From: Codonopsis lanceolata
Lineage: Eukaryota > Streptophyta > Magnoliopsida > Asterales > Campanulaceae
Assembly: GCA_013146195.2 (NCBI GenBank)
Contig: CM028383.1
Location: 12,837,311-12,901,310 of the forward strand
Length of the DNA stretch: 64,000 nt
Direction of reading: 5' to 3'
In this document: positions 24,201-33,200 of the stretch, piece by piece
How the letters are laid out: each line of letters begins with the position of its first letter
How positions within the stretch are numbered: the stretch's first letter is position 1
Translations under genes and position numbers: made by a program
The notes under the pieces: model-generated
What the model saw: only the letters and a program-made list of their open reading frames with translations
Databases searched by the model: none
Told to the model about the DNA's origin: nothing

Positions 24201-27200
24201 ATTCCTGTGTATTTTGCAAAGGCAAACATCTTCAAGTTTCCAAGATGCTTAACCAGTTTCATATTACTATAACAGATTTGGTTCTTTTAGTCGCGCTCTT
24301 TTGTGGCTTTGGTTATTTTCAGTTGCTGCATTTAACATACCTTCTCTAACGATTGCAGGTAGTCCAGGAAGCACTTGATAAGGCTAACTTAAGTGAGATG
24401 GAACTCTCTGCAGTTGCTGTCACCATTGGTCCTGGCTTAAGCCTTTGTCTACGTGGTAAAAAAATTGATATTAATAATTATAGTGGCATGTAAACTTTAC
24501 ATTTATATAGTGAAATGGCAATGAGTGTGGTTGGGTGATCAATTAGTACGTGCCACTGCAATGTGATATGATCTACGTTATGTGAATTCTTCATTTTTGC
24601 CAAAGCACCCATTCGCCACCACATGACATGGGTGTGGGGGTGGCAATTGGACACCTACATTAAAATCTAGAAATTTTGGCAGGTCAGGTCGGACACGCGG
24701 ATCCGCCACCTGTGTCCGATCCTCGTATCCGAGTCCAGTCAGCATAGGATATGACCCATTTAAGCTGCAATCATATTCATTCTAATATCAGTTGATCACA
24801 ATTATGTAACCATCATGTGGCCCTAGAATTACTTCTATTTCACTGGATTTTGTGTTGCAATGCTGACCTGTATAGTTAGTATATCAGAGTTTTTTGTAAT
24901 CAGTTACCTTAGAAAGACTCACACTCATTGCAACTTCACTATAGTTGGTGTGCAGAAAGCTCGGAAGATTGCAGCTAGATACCAGTTACCTATGGTTGGT
25001 GTCCATCACATGGAAGCTCATGCTTTGGTAGCCAGGTAACATTGTGAGTACAGTGTTAGTATTCAAGTTGAGATCAAGGCAGTTAAAACTCTTTTTCAGC
25101 TAAAAGGATATACATTTTCTGACTACACTTGATGAGACATTCACTTGTTACTTTAATATTCCATGGTTTCTGAACCGCCAATGTGTGTTCTCCATTTATT
25201 GTTGAAACTTGAAACTAGAGTGTCAGTTTCCAAACTATTTTCACTGGTGTTATTGATTCTTCTACATAATGCCAGGACCTCAAAATTACTTCTGGATATA
25301 AAATTATCTTGAGTTTCCTTTTTTGTATTGTTGTCTATGATGTACTAAATAGAATTAAGAACTGGTTGTACTAAACATAATATCAACTTCATTAATTAAC
25401 AATAACATGCCTCAAGTATGCTTGGGATTCTCAAACGATTTTTTTGTCTAATGCAAATTCTTTCTACATTAATACTAGCAAAATCTTTTTCCTTTCATAA
25501 GTCTGACAGTTTGTGTTTTCTGCTCTTACTGTTGCTAGTCGAGAGATTTGCATGATGATAGCCTCAAAGGTTACTTTCAATGTTTATCACAGAGAAATCT
25601 TCATGACGTGATCTAGAACATCCCCTTTTCTGCCTAGAGTTAGTTGACAGTATAAGTAGCTCTAATGAGAGATAAAACTAGAGAAAATCTTGAGATGGCA
25701 TGGACTTACAAAATGTTGACCACTAAGTGCACCAGTTAGGAAATGTTAAAAATATCAATATCAATGAATGTGCTAAAGGTTGGGGAAGACCAAGAATAAC
25801 ATGGACGATAATAATTAAGAAGGAAATGGTAAAGTGTAGTTTGAGTAATGATCCTGCAGTGGATCGAGTGGTGTTGTATTGAGTCAATGATAGAACTGCT
25901 GAGAAACTCTCAAAGGAGATAACTCGCTGGTTAATGAAAAATACTTTACAAGAGAAACAACCATAATTTTTGGGAAACTCTTAAACTATCTGTGTCCCGT
26001 CTTCATTTTACTTTAATATTGTCCATTATCATTCAGTAAGTAGCAGCTATTTCAAGTTGTTTTAATGCTAGTTGTCCTAGGTAAGGGTTTTATTACCCCC
26101 TCCCTATCCCCTTTTCTATAGCCAGTTTGTCAATTAACTTTGTATAACTAATGGTTTGTGGGTGCAATTTTGTTGAGAACCTTTGAGGCCTAAGCTCCAC
26201 AAATATATGCACTTGCAGTATGTAATGAATCACAAGTAGGCCCGACGAATGACACGATCATGGTTTCCTCTACTTCTCATCTCAAAGAGGAAGTCAAGAT
26301 CAAGATGTGCTCTATACAGTTGAAAAGTTAGCATTTCTATGCCTGTGCTTTAAAGTATGGAACTATCCGAATTAGACTAGTATATTATATATAGACGTGC
26401 TTCATTTTCATTGATTGGAACATGTATATAACATGCCTGGGCTTTTATATGCACTCTGGTGGGTTGTTGACCACCCAACATGAATGAAATGTATCTCCCT
26501 TTCTGTAGGTTAAGCGAAAGAGAGTTGCGATTTCCTTTCGTGGTCCTTCTTATATCTGGTATGACTATATAGGATTGGCTATTTATACCATGTCTTACAG
26601 CTATTTACAAGTTGGTGAGAAGGAGAGGCATAACATAATTATTTTTTTATATTTTTTGCTTCACCACCAAATCTCTACTCGATCAAGCTTAGGAAAGATT
26701 TGGAATGGTCTTTAAATTTAATCACTGTGCCAGTGGGAAACCACATGGGACTAAGGAAGCACTTACTTCCTTTGGTTTTGAAGAAGTTTTTTAATACTGT
26801 TAAGTGTTACTCCCTTCGCCTCAAAATTATTGTCCTATTTTCCTTTTTCGTCCGTTCCAAAATAATTGTCTTGTTTAAAACTTTCCTTTTTAAGAAAAGG
26901 TTTACATAACAATTTGGTCACCCTACTTTCACATTTTTTTAGTTAAGCTCATTATATATTTTTTTCCTCAATTTAATCACTATACTTGGCCAATCAAGCC
27001 AATAAGGTCACTTAGGATCATTTCCGTTAGTTAGATGGACGGAAATGTTTGAAATGATCAGTTTAAAATGTTAATAGGTAAAGGGTCAAACTAATAGATC
27101 AAAATACCAATATATATATATATTGGCTGCGAAAGCTTACAGAAAAAGCATTAAAAGAAGTAATTGTAGGTGCACTCTACCCACCACTGAGCTTGAGAGA

Positions 27201-30200
27201 AGAAGCCTAAGGGAAGATCTTTCCTTTGACTCTTTGACCAATCTGATTAGGCTTGGGTGGATGAAGCAGATGCATATGGGATCTTTCCAAAAGCATTCTT
27301 TCATCTTTCAAAAGAGGCCAAACTATACGTTGTCATGATTCTATTCTGAAATCTAATCTTTCTTTTTCCGGTAGAAGGGCACATTATGCGACAGAAAGCC
27401 CTTAAGTAACATTGTCGAATTCTCTTGCCCTCATTCCATGTCGAATTCTCATACACGAAGTCGAGCTCTTCTCGTCGTCGCCGTCGATTTCGGACGCCTT
27501 ACACTTGTTCTCCTTCTTCTTACTCTTTTTTAGAAAATCAAATGTGGTTTTGATTTTGTTTTAGATCTGGTTTGATTCGAGATCAAGGTTTTGATTCAAA
27601 TTTGCAAATGTGGTTTTGACTGATTTGGGGCTTATGAATGAGTTTGGTCATAAGTATATCTGTGGCTACCCACAAATATTTCGTCCTAAGATCCCGTGTC
27701 GATTTCGTGAATAAAGCCTTATTATCAGATTTGATGTACAGAACAATGTTTTTTTTATAAGTAAAGTATTATATATACCAAAGTGCCCAAACATGAGGCG
27801 TGACCTTTTTACATACTCAAAGCATGGACAAACAAACTAATCTATAGACAGACTATTAACAAAATTGATACATGAAAGGTTGTACATATTGGAAGAATTA
27901 GTATCCTCAACCCCCCAAAAGAACAACGTGCAAAGCAGCTCGTCCTTCAACTTGTCCACCGTCCTCTCCTCTTCCTCAAGCACCCTTCTATTCCTTTCCC
28001 TCCATATGATCCACCAAATACCCAGTGGGACTGCGTGCCAAAAGCTATTCCTTCTTCTTCTCCTCTTGTACAATGACCAGCTCAAAAGGAGATCTTTGAC
28101 AGATCTCGGCATCACCCAAGCAACAGAGAACAAACTAAGCATTGAATTCCAAAGCAGAAACGCAATCGGGCAGTGCAGCAACAAGTGGTTCACACTTTCA
28201 TCACATCCTTTGCACATGAGAAAGAGAATTATGAGTTCTATTTCGGGTTTAAGTTTCAATTTGGGGAAGATATCAAAACGAAGATTGCGGAAACAGAGAG
28301 CTCTGTTTTAATGGAGAGTGACCTCACCATGAGTTCAAGTAATTATATATTTGAGTCAGTAGTGGAGGAGACAAAAGCAGGAAGCTTTATTGTTCAAGAA
28401 TTATTTGTTGGTTCAAATGAAGAGTCCATCCACAATCGACCAAATCTCAGTTCCTGAGTCATCATTGATAATGGTTTTCAAGAACTCAAATTTGTGGAAG
28501 AAGTCCATGAACTGGAGGAGGATTCAAATTTTCCTGCCAAGGGTATTCGATCATTGCATAGAATTTCAAGTGCTTTCTATTTTGGCGAGACTTATGAAAT
28601 ATTCGTTGATGATGACGGCAGACATGGATGAAGATGAAGTTTGAAGGTGGGGTAAAATGCAAAAAGACCCAATTGTGTTAAGTAGGGGCATTTTCGTTTT
28701 TTTTTTTTTTTTTTAAAAGTTTTCCCTCCAAAAAACTAGATGGAGTGATGAACGTGAAAATGAAGCCAAGTATGGTGATTAAATTGAGAGAAAAAAAAGT
28801 ACAGTTAAACACGAAAAAAGTGTGAAAGTAGGGTGATCAAATTGCTATTTAAGCCTTAGGATAACGCTTTTATCATTTTATCCTTACTTTTTCATCATAC
28901 TTTAATTATGGGTCACATACACATGATTTTAAAGGAAACTACACATCAAACCAATATTAATAATCAAGTCAATTGTTTTTCCTTAATCCGTGTGCCGGGT
29001 CAAACAAAACAATAATTTTGGGACAGAAGGAGTAAAATTTACACAAAAATATAGGATTTTTACAATTTATGGATACTTTGCCATCCTTTCTTCGAGAAAA
29101 GATTTGCGCTGTAAAGAAAATGTTCACCCCCAACCCCATTTCAGTTATTATGGAATTGATTTTTCACATCGTTCATAAATACTTGTTTATGGTTTTAGTT
29201 CACATGACCCTTAATTGAGTTAGTTCATATTTATTCATACATGTTTTAGTTGTATAACAAAAGTAACTTACTGAAATTTGTACTTCTGCAATTTGAGATG
29301 GACAGTATAAAACTATACCCCCAACCTATAACCCATATGAATGAATGTTCCTGGCTTCAACACTGAGTGGGACGATGTTATATGTCTCAATTGGGATGTT
29401 ACGGGACCCTTAAATTATTTGTGTAATTATAATAATCTTTTAAGAACGTATCCCCATTGAGTTTTCGGATCACTGTATGTTCTTTGTAAATTGTTATTAT
29501 TATGTTTTACTTGCAAATCTGGTATGATTAACTGAGCTTGTTTATAGGATTTCCTTTGGACTCACATACGTGGTAGTAATTGTAAATTTTTGTTATTCTG
29601 CAAGCAAGAGCCTTTTAAATTTATTCTTACCATATTTTTGAATAGGTCTTGCAATTCTCGTTTAATATGAATGCTTATGTTTTACTCCCCTCATCCCAAA
29701 ATGGGTGTCCATTTTATAAATTTTCTTGTCCCAGAATGAGTGTCCTTTTTTTTTTTTTGTATGAATTTACTATATTTACCTTTGCTAACCATCATGTCCT
29801 AGTTTTCCCTTGCAAAGCTATACCAACGACATTAAGGGCATTAATGTATATGTGCTACTTAAATGGTCTGAAAGTCAACTTCCTTAATTTTAATGAAAAA
29901 CTAATGAAGACCACTCTTTTTGGGATAATAGATAGAATACGAATTATATTTCTTAATTGAATAACCTAAACTATTCAAGGACAATATTTTACCTTACTTT
30001 GTGACCAGATGCTAAGATGAATAAATATGTTGTCAGATTTGAAAAGAGAGAATTCAAATTTAACGTGAAAAAGTAGAAAGTGGCCTCAGTAGGAGATAAT
30101 CTGAGAAAATTACTTGAGATGATTTGGACGCAAAAAGTTACTTGAGATGGTTTGGGTACATACATCGTAGACCATTGTACTAGTTAGGAAGAAGCATATG

Positions 30201-33200
30201 ATATCCGATCAACGATCTTAGTAATGTAGAGGAAGGCCAAAACTAAGATGGATGACATAAGATTGACTGATGACCTTGGATTGGACAGAAAAGAATGGCA
30301 AAAAAGGATTCATTGAGCCAACCAAAGTAATTGGGAAAATTGGGACAATGTTGAGTTGAGTTGCGAGTCTTGTGACAAGTTTATTATTTGAGAGAGACGT
30401 GGTGAACCAATATATGAATATATGCTAATGGCACCATTTACTAATTGCACTCACATAACATATTTGGGGAACTGATGCAAACAACTCATACCTTGTTAAG
30501 TAACCGATTTATCGAATAGCTTAAGCTGTTGGAAAGAGGAGAGGGCCTGACAGTGTAAATTCGACTTGAATTTTTTGTTCATATTATTTGGGTCTTCTTG
30601 TCATGAAGAAGCTTTCCTGCTTGCTTGTCTCTCAGGAGGACATAACCTTCTAATTCTGGCACGCGATCTTGGCCAATACATACAACTTGGGACCACAATC
30701 GATGATGCCATCGGTGAGGCATATGACAAAACTGCAAAGTGGCTTGGCCTTGATTTGAGGAGGAGTGGGGGCCCAGCTATTGAGGATCTTGCTCGACAGG
30801 GCGATGCAGGATCTTTCAAGTTCTCAGTAAGTCATTTTTGAGAGATGAATTTGAATATGTAGATACGTCCACTTATTCTATCAACTTAGTGCTTGCTTTG
30901 TGTTTTAAGTCCGTGACTGCTGGTTCTCAGGTTCCAATGAAACACCATAAGGATTGCAATTTCTCTTATTCTGGTCTAAAGAATCAAGTGAGGCTGGCAA
31001 TTCAATCCAACAACATGTATATATTTCATCCAATAACATGTATCAACATTGTTTGCATTTCTCTTTGTTTTTGACATTGCTTCTATGAGGATTACTGCTG
31101 CCTTTTTTGTGGCATGGACAAATTGAGCTAAAATAACTGATAGATTTATCTAAATTAGTTTTTAGTCCATATTTCAGGGAGTTTGGTTGCTATGATTCAG
31201 CCATGCACAGATATTTTTGTTATCATTTCAGATAAATTGACACTCCCTGCTCCCCCCAAAAAAGGTCCCCTTTCCTTATTAGATAGTCAACCTAGTACAG
31301 TATCAAATCATTATTTAACAATACATTTAATATGTCTAAGGTAATGAAATATCAGTAATTTATATAAGGCCAAAATACGAAAAAGACCCTGAAGTTTCCA
31401 CCAAATTCTAAAGTGGTACCCAACCTAAGGTTTGTGTCATACGCATGCCTGACATTACAAATTGTCCCATAGTCCACCTTAGCCCTAACGGGCATTAGAA
31501 AACTAACAGAAAGTTAGCATGTGCATATCACATGCAGGGGTAATTTCGTCATCTCACACGCAGTGGCTAGCAACCGCCCATCATTAGTAAGATTAAAACA
31601 GGAAATCCTTGAATCATGAGCCGTTATAAACTTGATCCTCTTTGTTGCATAATGCTCCACCCTAATCTGCCCCTTTTGCAACCCCGGACACACCAACACC
31701 ATGGGCTATGGGCTATTTATCATGTAAAAGCTGAATCATCCATCTCAATCTCCGATTCCCAGTCCACTCCAAAGAAAAACCAACAATACCCACAACCACA
31801 ATCTGACAACAACAACAAAAAACCCATCAAAATCCAACAATTCGATTACAGCGACCTCGAAGCCGCCATTAATGGCTTCTCCGACCAGAAACTTCTCGGA
31901 AGAGGCAGCCATGGTCTCGTCTACAAAGCCATCCTCTGCAATGGCCGTCTCGTCGCCGTTAAAAAACCCTCCTCCCGCGGCCCCACACCCGTCCTCTCTT
32001 CCCACCACCGTCTCGTTGACAATCCCAACGAAGTCGAGAACGAATATGACATACTGAGCAAACTCAACAGCCCCAGACTCGTCAATTTACTCGGTTTCAC
32101 CAACGACCCACCTCGCGACCGGTTGCTAGTCGTTGAATTCATGAGCAACGGTACTCTCTACGACACCCTTCATTTAAATCCTCGGCCTCCCAATTGGGGC
32201 CGGCGAATTCGGTTGGCTTTGCAAACAGCCAGCGCAATTGAAACCCTTCATGCTTCCGTTCTGCCGTGATTCACCGCGATATTAAGTCGGCAAACGTGCT
32301 GATCGACCGAAATTTCAATGCCCGGTTGGGGGATTTCGGATTAGCTTTACGTTGTCATGTTGATGATTTTAGGTTTATGTCTACGCCACCGGCAGCTAAT
32401 AGATCAGTCTCAGAATTTCGATCTGACTCGTTTTAACATCCCAGAATTTTTTTGATGGAAATGACGAAATTACCCCTGCATGTGATATGCACATGCTAAC
32501 TTTCTGTTAGTTTTCTAACGCCCGTTAGGGGTAGGGTGGACTATGGGACAATTTGTAATGTCAGGCATGCGTATGACACAAACCTTAGGTTGGTTACCAC
32601 TTTGGAATTTGGTGGAAACTTCAGGGTCTTTTTCGTATTTTGGTCTTTATATAATGTTAAGAATACTACCGATAACAATTTTTAGAATCTTGTAAGGATA
32701 GATAAATTTTATTAATCTTTCGTCGAAGTTTAATCAAGTTGACCAAAAAAGTCAAAATGAGACTTTTTTTGGGGACAGGGAGTAGAAATAAGAGTTCAAA
32801 CTCTTACTCTTACAAGACGTTCATAATGCTTTGGAGTATGAGCATTCTGAAGAACGTAAACTTATGCTTAACATAGAGTTTTATTTGTCATCAGTTAAAC
32901 GTGTCATGATTCAAAAGGAAGAAGATAGGGAGGAGGATATAACCATACATTTCTTTCTTTTGGCCATTGAGCGTGTCATGTTGACCTGTTGCCGTATAGA
33001 TCTAATTCATGTAATTCTCAGTTTTTTATTTTTATTTTTTTATGCAAACTAATTGTGCCAATCTTCTGGTTTTAGTAGTCATCTCTAGTGGTGGGAAAAA
33101 CATGATACTGACCGGGGTGCTTAAGAAAACAATATTAGTGGGGCTTGCTTAAGTATGTGAATGTATGGAGTAGAGAACCTCTCCTAACATTCAGAAATTT

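Larger units (their letters stand above)
26911..28860. mobile_element. ~1.95-kb TIR element (MULE-like) nested in the intron-6 MITE
   Basis: AATTTGGTCACCCTACTTTC at 26911 is inverted as GAAAGTAGGGTGATCAAATT near 28825-28843. Pairing continues inward for about 80 bp, including CAATTTAATCACTATACTTGG against CCAAGTATGGTGATTAAATTG. A candidate duplication is ATAAC (26906-26910 and about 28860-28864), imperfect if extended to 9 bp, so the family is not certain. The interior holds a minus-strand LINE fragment and unrecognised plus-strand open stretches, hence possibly a gene-capturing element. Confidence 0.55.
26808..29034. mobile_element. Stowaway-like MITE in GCP1 intron 6, split by a larger TIR element
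   Basis: Left end TACTCCCTTCGCCTCAAAATTATTGTCC and right end AATAATTTTGGGACAGAAGGAGTA are inverted, with TA at each border as for Tc1/mariner MITEs. The arms match a more complete copy at 48086-48350 (CGTCCGTCTCAAAATAATTG, CTTTTTCATC, TAATTATG). About 1.95 kb of foreign DNA (26911-~28860) separates the arms. Confidence 0.65.
31368..32645. mobile_element. Pack-MULE carrying pieces of two host genes, in GCP1 intron 8
   Basis: Terminal inverted repeats of about 186 bp (31368-31553 and 32459-32645) begin GGCCAAAATACG and GACCAAAATACG. Both flanks carry TTTATATAA (31359-31367, 32646-32654), the perfect 9-bp duplication that defines Mutator-like elements. No transposase is present. Between the repeats are an ATG18-like WD40 fragment on the minus strand and a receptor-kinase-like fragment on the plus strand. 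The inverted repeats are only lightly diverged, suggesting recent activity. Confidence 0.93.
31240..32787. mobile_element. Stowaway-like MITE in GCP1 intron 8, split by the Pack-MULE
   Basis: The left arm CACTCCCTGCTCCCCCCAAAAAAGG faces the right arm CTTTTTTTGGGGACAGGGAGTA. The arms are rejoined if the MULE at 31368-32645 and one TTTATATAA are removed. Confidence 0.55.

Noticed and set aside
31616..32269. functional kinase gene in the GCP1 intron
   Set aside because: Frameshift before HRD, missing C-lobe, no start in kinase sequence, and the whole lies between MULE inverted repeats.
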